From JBJMQS01 sp045802605 (lineage in GTDB: Bacteria; Planctomycetota; Planctomycetia; Gemmatales; Gemmataceae), in assembly GCA_045802605.1 (NCBI GenBank), contig JBJMQS010000003.1, positions 62,001 through 126,000 of the forward strand: DNA of 64,000 bases, in the 5' to 3' direction. Within the stretch, counting starts at the first letter, position 1; each line of letters starts with the position of its first letter. Under the pieces are notes generated by a model. It saw only the letters and a list, made by a program, of their open reading frames with translations, was not told the DNA's origin and ran no database searches. The translations under genes were made by a program, and so were the position numbers. Of this stretch, positions 17,965 to 26,505 are shown piece after piece.

Positions 17965-18564
17965 CTATTCTGCGGCAATCTGGGCAAGAATCGGGCGCAA
18001 TCGTTCCAGGGCGCGGGCCCGGTGAGATAATGCATGCTTCACCCGCGGACTGAGCTCGCCAAACGTCTGATGGAATTCCGGAATCAGAAAAAGCGGATCA
18101 TAGCCGAACCCGCCCTTGCCACGATACTCGCGCAAAATCACCCCATGGCATCGACCTTCGGTGACGGCGCGCACATCGCCTTGCGGATCAGCCAAGGCGG
18201 CAACGGTCACGTAGTAGGCTTCACGACGATCGTCCGGCAATGGGCCCAATTCGGCCAACAGCTTGGCATTGTTAGCCTCATCATTACTCGGCTCGCCGGC
18301 GTAGCGCGCGGAATGTACTCCTGGCCGACCTTTGAGGCCCGGGACCACTAAGCCGCTATCTTCACCGAGCGCCCAAGTTTGTGTCGCTTTCGCAACCGCC
18401 ACCGCTTTAAGCTTGGCGTTCTCTTCAAACGTCGCCCCGGTCTCTTCGACTTCCGGGACGTCCGGCCGATTGGCAATATCGACGAGTTCGATCCCAAGGT
18501 CACTCAGGATCTCCTCGATTTCTTTCCGCTTCTTCGCGTTCCGAGTGGCGAGCATTAAGCGCAT
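17965..18564 (-). CDS. rdgB: RdgB/HAM1 non-canonical purine NTP pyrophosphatase
   Basis: Seen: 199 residues, the normal size. 'MRLMLATRNAKKRKEI' is the nucleotide-binding N-terminus, 'TFEENAKLKA' the metal-binding acidic motif, 'GEDSGLVV' the catalytic Asp region, 'PGVHSARYAG' and 'GFGYDPLF' the base-recognition motifs, and 'SHRARAL' the C-terminal signature. Known: it hydrolyses dITP, XTP and ITP to monophosphates, keeping deaminated purines out of DNA and RNA. Neighbours: 15 bases downstream of the purine nucleoside phosphorylase gene on the same strand, so purine salvage and pool cleaning are co-transcribed. Confidence 0.96.
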   Translation of the reverse strand: MRLMLATRNAKKRKEIEEILSDLGIELVDIANRPDVPEVEETGATFEENAKLKAVAVAKATQTWALGEDSGLVVPGLKGRPGVHSARYAGEPSNDEANNAKLLAELGPLPDDRREAYYVTVAALADPQGDVRAVTEGRCHGVILREYRGKGGFGYDPLFLIPEFHQTFGELSPRVKHALSHRARALERLRPILAQIAAE

Positions 18565-18579
18565 GGTTGATTTTGTACC

Positions 18580-19368
18580 TCAAACATCGCTAACAAATCG
18601 CTCCAACAAATTCCCAAGAGCTTGAGCACTCTGCGCCACTGCCTCCAAAACTTCGCGATGGCTCAATGGTGTCGCGCTCAAGCCCGCGGCTTTGTTGGCA
18701 ATGCAAGAGATCGCGGCAACCGGCAATCCTAGCTCCTGGCAGCGCGTCGCTTCGCGGGCCGTGGACATCCCGACCGCGTCTGCCCCGAGCGATTTTAGGG
18801 CACGTATCTCGGCCGGTGATTCATAGGTCGGTCCGGTGACGACCGCGTAGACGCCTTCTTGCAACGGCACATTGGTCGCTGCGGCTGCGCGGTGCAAGGC
18901 GGCGTTCAAATCTTTCGAATATGGGGTAGGCCGCTCGCCGGGGCCGGGCGTACGCCAACAATTGGGATGATTCCATTCCAGGTGGTCAGTCAGGGTCATC
19001 AGACTGCCCGGGGACAAACGCTCCAAGATTCCACCAGAGGCATTGGTCAACACGACGAGCCGTGCTCCCAACTCGGCCAACAACTCCATGGGACGCACCA
19101 CGCGCGACCACGGATGCCCTTCATAGAAATGAAGCCGGCCGGAAAACACGAGGACGGGCCGGTTTGCCCAGTCACCCAAGATCAGTGCTCCGCCATGTCC
19201 CGCGACAGTGGGAGCCACGAGGCCAGGTAAATCCGCGAATCCCACCGCCATGCGACACTTGACCCGGTCCATCACCGGCCCCAGGCCCGAACCCAGGACA
19301 AACGCCATCGGCTGTTCCGGGAGCGATTCAATCGCCTGGACCAGTTGTGGGAACGGGACGGTGTTCAT
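18580..19368 (-). CDS. Purine nucleoside phosphorylase (trimeric PNP family)
   Basis: Seen: 262 residues. 'FVLGSGLG' is the phosphate-binding N-terminus. 'SGRLHFYEGH', 'LTNASGGI', 'GPTYESPAEIRALKSLGADAVGMSTA' and 'SCIANKAAGLS' are the conserved PNP/MTAP blocks, with the substrate Glu in YESPAE and the Asn in 'ANKAAG' present. Known: the enzyme phosphorolyses inosine/guanosine to base and ribose-1-phosphate. Neighbours: its ATG overlaps the stop of the cytidylate-kinase-like gene by four bases (19365-19368), and rdgB follows closely. The length and motif spacing fit the trimeric class rather than hexameric DeoD. Confidence 0.94.
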   Translation of the reverse strand: MNTVPFPQLVQAIESLPEQPMAFVLGSGLGPVMDRVKCRMAVGFADLPGLVAPTVAGHGGALILGDWANRPVLVFSGRLHFYEGHPWSRVVRPMELLAELGARLVVLTNASGGILERLSPGSLMTLTDHLEWNHPNCWRTPGPGERPTPYSKDLNAALHRAAAATNVPLQEGVYAVVTGPTYESPAEIRALKSLGADAVGMSTAREATRCQELGLPVAAISCIANKAAGLSATPLSHREVLEAVAQSAQALGNLLERFVSDV

Positions 19369-20045
19369 CGAACGAACTCGGACTCAGCTTCGATTCCGCG
19401 CTCGACTGATTTTGCTTTGGCCGCTCGTGCGACGATCTCGGCACATTGTTCTTCACCGAGCCGGCTGGAATTCAAAACCAGATCGTAGTTGGTGGGATCA
19501 TTGGCATCGGCGTTCAACTGTTCCAACAAATACTGTGTCCGCCGCGCATCGCGCAAATCGATTTGCGCCTCCGCTTCCTCGGGAGTTAACCGAAGCCACT
19601 GCGCAAAGTAAGCCACGCGATCGGCGCGCGGTGCCACGAAGCGCACATGCAACGTGGTCGCCGCCGGCAGGATTAACCCGGCCCCTCGGCCAACGATGAT
19701 GACTTCGCCCGTAGCTCCGAGGGCAAGAATCACTCGGGCTGCTTCGTCCAGTTCTTGACCGAGCATTCCGCTGGCTCGCAGCTCTGCAATGCGCGTCTCG
19801 ACCCATTCGCGAGCGGCCGCCTGAATGTGGTCGCCGGCACTTCCCTGGCGAACCATGTATTCGACAAGGTCTTGGTCCACGACCTGCCAGCCGAGCTTTT
19901 GCCCAACCTGGCGTGCGATCGTGCTGCCGCGGGCACCCGCTTGCCGGCTGACAGCGATCGTCAGCGTTCGCGGAAAGCGTGGCCCGGCGACGTCGCCGCG
20001 AAAACCGTGGCGAGGAACTGGATCGCCGGCAGGAAGCAAAGGCAT
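19365..20045 (-). CDS. Cytidylate kinase-like family protein
   Basis: Seen: about 226 residues from the ATG at 20045. 'TLTIAVSRQAGARGSTIARQVGQKLGW' carries a P-loop-like GARGSTIA. 'VIIVGRGAG', 'HVRFVAPRADRV' and 'YDLVLNSSRL' follow, matching the cytidylate-kinase-like family (PF13189), which differs from true Cmk. Known: family members are P-loop kinases of unknown substrate. Start choice: the frame opens at 20120 inside the upstream permease gene; starts at 20069 or 20045 also exist, and 20045 leaves a 13-base gap after the permease stop. Neighbours: coupled by a four-base overlap to purine nucleoside phosphorylase, hinting at a nucleotide-metabolism role (inference). Confidence 0.82.
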   Translation of the reverse strand: MPLLPAGDPVPRHGFRGDVAGPRFPRTLTIAVSRQAGARGSTIARQVGQKLGWQVVDQDLVEYMVRQGSAGDHIQAAAREWVETRIAELRASGMLGQELDEAARVILALGATGEVIIVGRGAGLILPAATTLHVRFVAPRADRVAYFAQWLRLTPEEAEAQIDLRDARRTQYLLEQLNADANDPTNYDLVLNSSRLGEEQCAEIVARAAKAKSVERGIEAESEFVR

Positions 20046-20058
20046 GGGACCCCCAACG

Positions 20059-21087
20059 CTACGCAGCATCGTCTCGATATTCGGCCCGCGAGAATACAAT
20101 CGCCCCGAGCACGAGGGCACCCAGCGTCACCCCCGCCAGAGCCATCCACGCGACCGATCCACTCACGGGCAAGTATACCGATGGTTTGTCCGGTGCAATC
20201 CCGTAGCCGGCCGCGGAATCGAAGATCAGGCAGCGGACGTAGTAGCTCACGCTGGCCCGCTTGAGTAAACCGGGCATGTCGCCCAGGATTGCTTCCAAAA
20301 AAATGCAATAGACGAGGCCTACCACGGTAGGCCGCCGGGTGGCCGCGGCGAAAAAATGAAACAGGCTCGTAAAGGCGAACGTGCCGGCTGCGATCGCGGG
20401 CCAGTAGAGCGCGAACGCGGTCTTGCCCGGCGCGCCCGCGATCCGGCACATCAGCCAAAATCCGCCGAGATTAAACGCCAGCGTCCACGGCAAGATGGCG
20501 ACGTACTTCCCCAGATATATCGCCCAGCGCGGAATGGGTTTCGTCAACAACCAGACCAGGGAGCGGCTCTCGCGCTCCCCGCCCAACGCTTCGGTCGCGA
20601 AACTCAAACTCCAGATCGGCAACAAGCAACCTAGAAACAGCGAGAACATGATCGCGCGAGTGAAATTGTTCACCGGCGTCGCGCTCAAACCAGTTTGCAT
20701 CGCACTTGCAGCCGCCCATTGCACGGCCGCCTCCGGCCCTCCCGGAACAATGGCCGCTTGTTGCGACATCTGAGTAATGACTGCGCCGAGACTCGTGAGG
20801 CGAATGGTCTCCGTGGGCCGGTCCAACGAGTGAATCTCATTTTGCTCATCGGGTGGAGGCACAAAGCGGTAAATCCGGCCCGACGTTTCACCATAGCGTA
20901 CCGAGCGGCGTGCGCTGGACCAGCCAGCGGCATTCGTCCGTACTGCTATCAAGGTTAAAGTGATTGCGAGCAAGCCGAGCGACACCCAGACCATTTGCCG
21001 CGCTCGCGCCTGCTGGCGAAGTGCAAGGCCCACAAGCGCCACCCAGGCCCGCCACCGCGAGGGCGCGGCTGTCGCCAGGCCACTCAC
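20059..21087 (-). CDS. ABC-2 type transporter permease
   Basis: Seen: 342 residues with six membrane segments: one near residue 35, then a roughly 130-residue extracytoplasmic loop, then five toward the C-terminus ('FSLFLGCLLPIWSLSFATEALGGERESRSLVWLLTKPI', the classic ABC-2 core). 'ERESRSLVWLLTKPIPRW' is the coupling-region signature of Nat/Gld-type exporters. Known: pairs with a soluble ATPase to form an exporter. Neighbours: its ATG overlaps the stop of the upstream ATPase gene by four bases (21084-21087), so these two are cognate partners. The substrate is unknown. Confidence 0.88.
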   Translation of the reverse strand: MSGLATAAPSRWRAWVALVGLALRQQARARQMVWVSLGLLAITLTLIAVRTNAAGWSSARRSVRYGETSGRIYRFVPPPDEQNEIHSLDRPTETIRLTSLGAVITQMSQQAAIVPGGPEAAVQWAAASAMQTGLSATPVNNFTRAIMFSLFLGCLLPIWSLSFATEALGGERESRSLVWLLTKPIPRWAIYLGKYVAILPWTLAFNLGGFWLMCRIAGAPGKTAFALYWPAIAAGTFAFTSLFHFFAAATRRPTVVGLVYCIFLEAILGDMPGLLKRASVSYYVRCLIFDSAAGYGIAPDKPSVYLPVSGSVAWMALAGVTLGALVLGAIVFSRAEYRDDAA

Positions 21088-22094
21088 GTCTTGCCGCTCC
21101 CGCCAAGCAAGTAACCAAGGATGGCATGTGCCGATTCGTCGAGAGGCTCCAAATGCGTGACGTCATATCCCTCTTCGAGCACGAGCTTCGTCAACGATTG
21201 AAAGAATCGCCGCGGATTGCCGGCGCGCACGACGAGGGTCGGACCGCCCGCCGCATCCACGCCGGCCACGTCCGCGCTGAGCACCAGTCGGGCAGCCAAG
21301 TCGCGCGGCCGATCGCAATCGATTCGCACCGAAAGCGGCATGTCTTCGAACAGGTCGCGGATTTTTGCCAGGGTGCCCACCGCAGCCAATCGGCCGCGCG
21401 ACATGACCGCGACATGATCAGTGAGCTTTTCGATCGCTTCCAATTCATGACTGGAGATCAACAAACATTTGCCTTGATCCGCGAGCTTCCTGAACAAGTC
21501 AAGAAAATCGCGCCGGCCCACCGGGTCGATGCCCGAGAGTGGCTCATCCAGCACGATGAGTTGCGGATCATGGATAAGCGCGGCCGCGAGCTTGATTCGT
21601 TGCCGCATGCCTTTGGAGTATCCGCCGATGACTCGATGCGCTTGCCCCGCCATGCCGACGGTTCCGATCGTAGAGGTGGCGCGGTCACGGGCTTCGCTGC
21701 GCGTATAGCCACAAAGAAGGGCCATCGCTTCGACGAAGCGAATTCCGGACATCTCGTCGTAACAAACATCGGTGTCCGGACAGTAACCGATTTTGGCTTT
21801 CGATTGCCAGCTCCAAGCATCGCGGCCCGCCACCGTCACGGAGCCGAGATCGGGCCGCAGTTGCCCGGTCGCCAACCGCAACAGCGTCGATTTGCCCGCG
21901 CCATTAGCGCCAACGAGGCCGGTGATGCCGCCGTGCAAACTCAGCGTCACTTGATTGACGCCGATCACCGCCCCATACCATTTTGAGACGTGTTCGAAGT
22001 GCAATAGCGCGGTGCGGGTGTCGGCAGCGGGGATCGGGGATTCGGTTGAATCCACTTCGACGAGTTGCCGATCTTTGACAGTGACGTCCGTCAT
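21084..22094 (-). CDS. ABC transporter ATP-binding protein
   Basis: Seen: 336 residues. Walker A GANGAGKST, Q-loop 'IGYCPDTDVCYDEMS', signature 'GGYSKGMRQR', Walker B 'LIVLDEPLSGIDP' and switch 'LISSHEL' are all present and correctly spaced. About 100 residues after the nucleotide-binding domain form an accessory C-terminal domain, as in Nat/Bcr-type exporters. Known: it energises an ABC-2 exporter. Neighbours: coupled by a four-base overlap to the permease downstream; the other permease lies 14 bases upstream. The two ATPase/permease pairs may form one hetero-complex or two exporters. Confidence 0.92.
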   Translation of the reverse strand: MTDVTVKDRQLVEVDSTESPIPAADTRTALLHFEHVSKWYGAVIGVNQVTLSLHGGITGLVGANGAGKSTLLRLATGQLRPDLGSVTVAGRDAWSWQSKAKIGYCPDTDVCYDEMSGIRFVEAMALLCGYTRSEARDRATSTIGTVGMAGQAHRVIGGYSKGMRQRIKLAAALIHDPQLIVLDEPLSGIDPVGRRDFLDLFRKLADQGKCLLISSHELEAIEKLTDHVAVMSRGRLAAVGTLAKIRDLFEDMPLSVRIDCDRPRDLAARLVLSADVAGVDAAGGPTLVVRAGNPRRFFQSLTKLVLEEGYDVTHLEPLDESAHAILGYLLGGSGKT

Positions 22095-22108
22095 TTTGCC
22101 TCACCAAA

Positions 22109-23038
22109 CTACACGACTTCAACAGCGCGGATTCGCAGGCGTAGCCAAGCGACCGAGATCAAACAAAGGACCACCAAGACCGTTGCGGCGGCCCAGGCGG
22201 GTGGCCGATCGGGCAGTGATTCCCCCAACAGCCGGTTTCCCACCACGTAAGCATCATCCCAAATATCCAGCAGGCGATACCAGCGGTTTTCCTGCAATAC
22301 TGAGAGCGACAAGGCGACTCCGGGCAGAAAAACGAAAAGTCCGGACCAAACGAGGACCAATGGCACCGTCTTTTGCACCACACTCGTCACGGCCACGAGC
22401 ACCAAGCTCATGACGACCGACAGTATCAATCCATAACCCAGGATGCCGTAGACCAACCAACGTGTGGCCCAGAAATACTGCCAACTCGTGAGCAAGCCAT
22501 ATTCCAGGAGCAACACAAGCGCCGGCAACGTGGTGATCAGATTCACCACTGCCGAAACGGCCAGACATTTGCCAAGCACGTAATGCCGGCCCTGCATCGG
22601 TTTCGAAAGATAAAACGGCAAGCTGCGATGACGGAAATCGTTGCCGACCAGTTGCGCCCCGGCCAGCGCCAATGAAACGATGAGGATCACGCCCTCATAC
22701 CAAAACAGATTGCGAAACGTCTTCGCCGATCCATTGAGCTTCAGTTCGTCGCGCAGATCCTTCACGATCTTCGACGGCGTGAAAGTCATGAACCCGCCGG
22801 CCCGCACGGTTTCTTCGCCGACTTGGCCTTCCGCCCAAACCAACAAATATTGACCGAAAAAGAACGAGAAGAAAATCAGAAGAGCGAAGGCGTAGAGCGC
22901 CCAGAAGAGTTTGCGCCGCGCCAAACCGGTGATGCCCAGGCGTGCGATCGCCAATACGCCGCGCCATGGGCCACCCAACCGCCCGCGCCATGGGCGGTAC
23001 GAGAGCAAATTTACCGGTGATGCGGGAGTCATATTCAT
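22109..23038 (-). CDS. ABC-2 type transporter permease
   Basis: Seen: 309 residues with about six membrane segments ('FWALYAFALLIFFSFFFGQYLLVW', 'LFWYEGVILIVSLALAGAQLV', 'SVVMSLVLVAVTSVV', a C-terminal 'AAATVLVVLCLISVAWLRLR'). 'GNDFRHRSLPFYLSKPMQGRHYVLGK' is the ABC-2 coupling helix region. Known: membrane half of an exporter. Neighbours: between the two ATPase genes on the same strand, 39 bases downstream of one and 14 bases upstream of the other. A small hairpin (23045-23070) lies in the gap before it. Confidence 0.85.
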   Translation of the reverse strand: MNMTPASPVNLLSYRPWRGRLGGPWRGVLAIARLGITGLARRKLFWALYAFALLIFFSFFFGQYLLVWAEGQVGEETVRAGGFMTFTPSKIVKDLRDELKLNGSAKTFRNLFWYEGVILIVSLALAGAQLVGNDFRHRSLPFYLSKPMQGRHYVLGKCLAVSAVVNLITTLPALVLLLEYGLLTSWQYFWATRWLVYGILGYGLILSVVMSLVLVAVTSVVQKTVPLVLVWSGLFVFLPGVALSLSVLQENRWYRLLDIWDDAYVVGNRLLGESLPDRPPAWAAATVLVVLCLISVAWLRLRIRAVEVV

Positions 23039-23044
23039 GTCTTC

Positions 23045-23070
23045 CCTTCTCCCGGCTTTGAGGGAGAAGG
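23045..23070. repeat. Small intergenic hairpin between ATPase and permease genes
   Basis: CCTTCTCCC, an 8-base loop, GGGAGAAGG: 9-bp perfect arms in the 39-base gap between the ABC ATPase and permease genes. It lacks a T-run, so it is more likely an mRNA processing or stability element, or a short copy of the CCCTCCC-type palindrome seen near 57.2 kb. Confidence 0.4.
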
Positions 23071-23077
23071 AGAATTG

Positions 23078-24010
23078 TTAAGCGGGTCCAATCACTCGAT
23101 GAAACATCTCTTCCAGATCTTCATCATCGCGGGCCACGCCACGCAGCGTCACGCCGTGGTTGTCGGCCAGTGCGAAGAAGCCGCGCGTGGTCCAGCCGGC
23201 CGGCACGGCCACCCGCAATTCGCCCCGCCCATTGTTCGCGAGCACTTGCACGCCTTCAAGGGCCAATTCATCGATGAAGACGCCGGGATCGCCGAAGATT
23301 TGCAAACGGTAACGATCCTGCCGTGATTGGCAAAGTTCCCGCACCGTGCCCTGCCCGCGCACTTTGCCTTCGTGCAATATCACGACCTGCTCGCACACCT
23401 GTTCCACGTCGTGCAACAAATGCGTGCTCAGGATGATTGATTTGTCGTGCTCGCGGCCCAACCGCACCAAGAGCCGCAACATGGCCTCACGCCCCGCCGG
23501 GTCTAATCCGCTCGTCGGCTCGTCGAGCAAGAGCACCGGTGGATCATGGATCAACGCCTGCGCTAGCTTGAGCCGCTGCTTCATCCCGGCGGAATATTCC
23601 TCCAAGAGCCGATAGCGGGCTTCCTCTAACTCCAAGTATGTCAGCACTTCGTGCGCTCGCCGCCGGGCTTGAGCGGTCGGCATGCCATACAGTTCGCCTG
23701 CTAAGGCGACATATTCGACACCCTTCAACCCAGGAACCAGTGCATCCGCTTCCGGCATGAAACCGACGCGCTGCCGCAGTTGCCACGAGCCAAGCGGCAA
23801 GCCGAGCACCGTGCCGCGGCCATCCGTCGGCGGCAACATACCCATGAGCAACTTGAGCAAGGTCGATTTGCCGGCGCCGTTAGGACCGAGCAGCCCAATC
23901 CGGCCTTGAGACAAGCGAATGGAAATATTGTCGAGCGCTGTGACAGACCCGAAGCGGCGCGTTACGCCGACAAGCTCAGCAAGCAGCTTCGTTTCGCCGG
24001 CCGGGTTCAT
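23078..24010 (-). CDS. ABC transporter ATP-binding protein
   Basis: Seen: about 310 residues from the ATG at 24010. Walker A 'GPNGAGKSTLLK', Q-loop 'VGFMPEADAL', signature 'EYSAGMKQRLK', Walker B 'VLLLDEPTSGLDP' and 'ILSTHLLHDVEQ' are all intact, followed by an accessory domain of about 80 residues. Start choice: the frame extends to 24142, but the ATG at 24010 overlaps the stop of the DUF4159 gene by four bases (24007-24010), a typical translational coupling. Known: ATPase of an ABC-2 exporter. Partner: the permease 39 bases downstream. Confidence 0.92.
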   Translation of the reverse strand: MNPAGETKLLAELVGVTRRFGSVTALDNISIRLSQGRIGLLGPNGAGKSTLLKLLMGMLPPTDGRGTVLGLPLGSWQLRQRVGFMPEADALVPGLKGVEYVALAGELYGMPTAQARRRAHEVLTYLELEEARYRLLEEYSAGMKQRLKLAQALIHDPPVLLLDEPTSGLDPAGREAMLRLLVRLGREHDKSIILSTHLLHDVEQVCEQVVILHEGKVRGQGTVRELCQSRQDRYRLQIFGDPGVFIDELALEGVQVLANNGRGELRVAVPAGWTTRGFFALADNHGVTLRGVARDDEDLEEMFHRVIGPA

Positions 24011-26349
24011 TTTTTCAGCGAATAGAGAGCGGCCGCGGTCGCAAGCCGCATGGCACTTTCGTGATCGTGGCCCCGGCATTCCGGCGATGCGTGCTTCTCG
24101 AGCGCGCAACCCAAATCCATGGGACTGTAAATCACCGCCCACCGCCCATCGACCTTGATGCCTTCCAGCGCGGGCGGCTGTGAATCGTATCCGGAATTGG
24201 CGCGAACGCGAATGGATTCGATCTTCTCGCCGTTGATCTCCGCGGAGTACAGCGGATCATCGATCGCGATCGGTTCCACCTTCGAACCGGGGAAGAGCCT
24301 CGCCGCCATCTCCCGAAACGCGGTGTCGAACGCCGGACTGCCGCAGCACGCGTCGGATAGCAACGTGCCGCCGGCTTTGAGAGCCGCACGCAGATTGTCG
24401 ATACCATCGTCGCTGGGCACGAATCGACCACGCCCATGCAGGTACAGAAACTTGAACTTGAACAGATCGAGCGATGTGAACTCCAGATCGGTGGTGCGCA
24501 AATCGACGTCGAGCTTGTGCTGCTCGCGCAGGCTCCGCATCAGATTTGACATCGCTCGCGGGGCCGGCTGCCAATCGCCTTCGTGGCGAAGTTGCGCCAC
24601 CTGGAACACGCCGCGCGGAACCACGCGGTCGGCCTTGTCGTCAGAAACACTGCCGGGTGTGAGCCGGACGTTGGGCATTTCCAAGCCCGTGGCGTACGCA
24701 ACAATATTCGCTCCGAGCCGGAACGCTTCGCGCCCCCGGCCCTCGCTGGTTAGGTTCTCTTCCCAATATCCAGCGAGCGGCTTGGGGCTAAAGACGACGA
24801 CGGTCTTGCAGCCCATGTTGATCCCTTCAAGCTTGGTCCACTCCGCGAACTCCGGCTTGATGATCGTATGGCTGCGCCAAATCGGATGTTCCGGACCCAA
24901 AGGCCGAAGTTGATTGTCGGGAAACAGCCGTTTCATGAGTGCGCGAAAGTCGCGGGTGAACTCCGCCCGGCCGCAACAGGCTTCCGCCATGAGGAAGCCG
25001 CCTTCCTCCAGATACTGTTTCAGAATCTGCATCTGCGTGTCGCTCATCGAACCGAGCGTGTGCCCATTCATATAGAGAATGGGGCTTTGCAGCAGATTGC
25101 CGACCTCTTGGGCCCGCTCTTCCCGACTGCGAAATGATAGTTGCCGGGCATCATAGACCTGCCACGCCAGCGGCTGCTTCTTGAATAGTTCCTGGCTGAC
25201 GTAATCGACCAGATGCTTGGTATCGGAGTGCTTGTTGTTCCAGCCTTCCTCGCGGCCATGCGCCCATTTGCTGATGAGCACCGGTGTGCGACCCTTGGTG
25301 AGAAACAGGAGGGCAAAGCTCGTGTTCACATTGGGCGGGAACCAACTCGGATCGCCTTTGGTGATCCAGGAATCGTCCGTGTCTTGCCGGCCATTGCCCG
25401 TGACGAGATACTCGCAGCCTTCACGGTACCAATCGCGCCCCGCAAGAAACCGCCGGCCGGTCAAGCGTCCGGCGCGTTCGATGCCGTAGAGATTGTAAAA
25501 CGGATGCGGATCAGCGAAGCGGAACCGCTGCTTGTTATCGGGGCCATTCTGGTTGAGCCAATCGAGCGCCTTGTGGATGGCTTCGTCTTCGACGTAAACG
25601 CCGCAATTTGTGGCCGTGCCATCTTCTTGCAAACCCTGTTGATGCTGGTCTAGTTCTTGCGCGACGACTTCGAGGCCGCACAAGCCGGCGACGGTCATTG
25701 TCAAAGTGGTCGGCCCGCCGGTGATCTTGCCGTTGCGGACCGGGTGGTAGGGCCAACCGCCCTCTTCGCGATCTTTGTTCGATTGCGTGTCGCGGTAGAA
25801 GGTGCGGATGGATTCCCACACCGCGCGACCGATCTTGGCCCCGGCTTGCCGGCCTGCATTCAAACCGAGCAGGGCGTATTGGGAATTGGAATTGTCTGCA
25901 ATGCCCTTGTCGTCGGTGTAGCCCCAGCCGCTGAAGCGTTCGCCTTCGATAACGCGTGACTTCACCAGCCAATCCACATTCGCCTGAATGCGTTCCAGAT
26001 CGCGGGCATCGCCGATCTCGGCGAGCACCATCGTTTGCAGTCCGATGACGTAGGTCAATTTCGGGTTGAGCGCGCGGACGTAATCGAGGCCGCGCTGCAT
26101 CATTGGGTCGGTCACAGGCACGCCGGCATTGGCGAGCGCGAGCATCGCCAGCGTGGTCTGCCCGCCGGGCCGATGCACGGCCAACTCGCCGCTTTCCCAA
26201 TGCCCTTTGCCCGCTTCGACCCGGCGCATATAGCGGATGCCGCGCTCGATGGCAGTGCGCACCTGCTCGACCAACGGCTCCGGTTTATCTTCGGCGATGA
26301 GCAGGATGGGGAGTGCGAGAAGTACAACCAGGCCACAACGAAACATCAC
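24007..26349 (-). CDS. DUF4159 protein with N-terminal terpenoid-cyclase-like (squalene-cyclase) repeats
   Basis: Seen: 780 residues with a signal peptide (residues 1-19, 'LVVLLALPILLIAEDK'). Residues about 25-340 contain alpha/alpha-toroid repeats of the prenyltransferase/squalene-oxidase type ('GIRYMRRVEAGKGHWESGE', 'QTTLAMLALANAGVP', 'NSQYALLGLNAG'). Residues about 375-560 and 595-775 form two DUF4159-like domains, each with a 'GGxLxxDACCG' or 'GGFLMAEACCG' motif. Known: DUF4159 resembles flavodoxin-like or glutamine-amidotransferase-like folds and is common in planctomycetes without a defined function. The toroid here lacks an evident DxDD acid motif, so it is unlikely to be a cyclase. 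First gene of the ABC-transporter operon, so it may be the extracytoplasmic partner of the exporters (inference). Confidence 0.85.
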   Translation of the reverse strand: MMFRCGLVVLLALPILLIAEDKPEPLVEQVRTAIERGIRYMRRVEAGKGHWESGELAVHRPGGQTTLAMLALANAGVPVTDPMMQRGLDYVRALNPKLTYVIGLQTMVLAEIGDARDLERIQANVDWLVKSRVIEGERFSGWGYTDDKGIADNSNSQYALLGLNAGRQAGAKIGRAVWESIRTFYRDTQSNKDREEGGWPYHPVRNGKITGGPTTLTMTVAGLCGLEVVAQELDQHQQGLQEDGTATNCGVYVEDEAIHKALDWLNQNGPDNKQRFRFADPHPFYNLYGIERAGRLTGRRFLAGRDWYREGCEYLVTGNGRQDTDDSWITKGDPSWFPPNVNTSFALLFLTKGRTPVLISKWAHGREEGWNNKHSDTKHLVDYVSQELFKKQPLAWQVYDARQLSFRSREERAQEVGNLLQSPILYMNGHTLGSMSDTQMQILKQYLEEGGFLMAEACCGRAEFTRDFRALMKRLFPDNQLRPLGPEHPIWRSHTIIKPEFAEWTKLEGINMGCKTVVVFSPKPLAGYWEENLTSEGRGREAFRLGANIVAYATGLEMPNVRLTPGSVSDDKADRVVPRGVFQVAQLRHEGDWQPAPRAMSNLMRSLREQHKLDVDLRTTDLEFTSLDLFKFKFLYLHGRGRFVPSDDGIDNLRAALKAGGTLLSDACCGSPAFDTAFREMAARLFPGSKVEPIAIDDPLYSAEINGEKIESIRVRANSGYDSQPPALEGIKVDGRWAVIYSPMDLGCALEKHASPECRGHDHESAMRLATAAALYSLKK

Positions 26350-26403
26350 CGGCCCTCAATGGCACAAGACCATTGTTGCGGTAAATGCGACATCCGACAA
26401 GCG

Positions 26404-26505
26404 ACAGAGTTAACCGCAGAGACGCAGAGAACGCAGAGGAAATACCGAGAATACTGCTTCTCTTGTATTTCTCTGCGTTCTCTGCGTCTCTGCGGTTAAC
26501 TCTGT
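26404..26505. repeat. Long perfect inverted repeat of the GCAGAGA type
   Basis: Perfect 35-bp arms at 26404-26438 and 26471-26505. Each arm is built from CGCAGAGA-like 9-base units (CCGCAGAGA, CGCAGAGAA, CGCAGAG). The inner spacer can pair further (GAAATAC with GTATTT, one bulge). It ends inside the VOC gene, whose last two codons and stop it supplies. A related element lies at 29218-29283. Confidence 0.95.
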
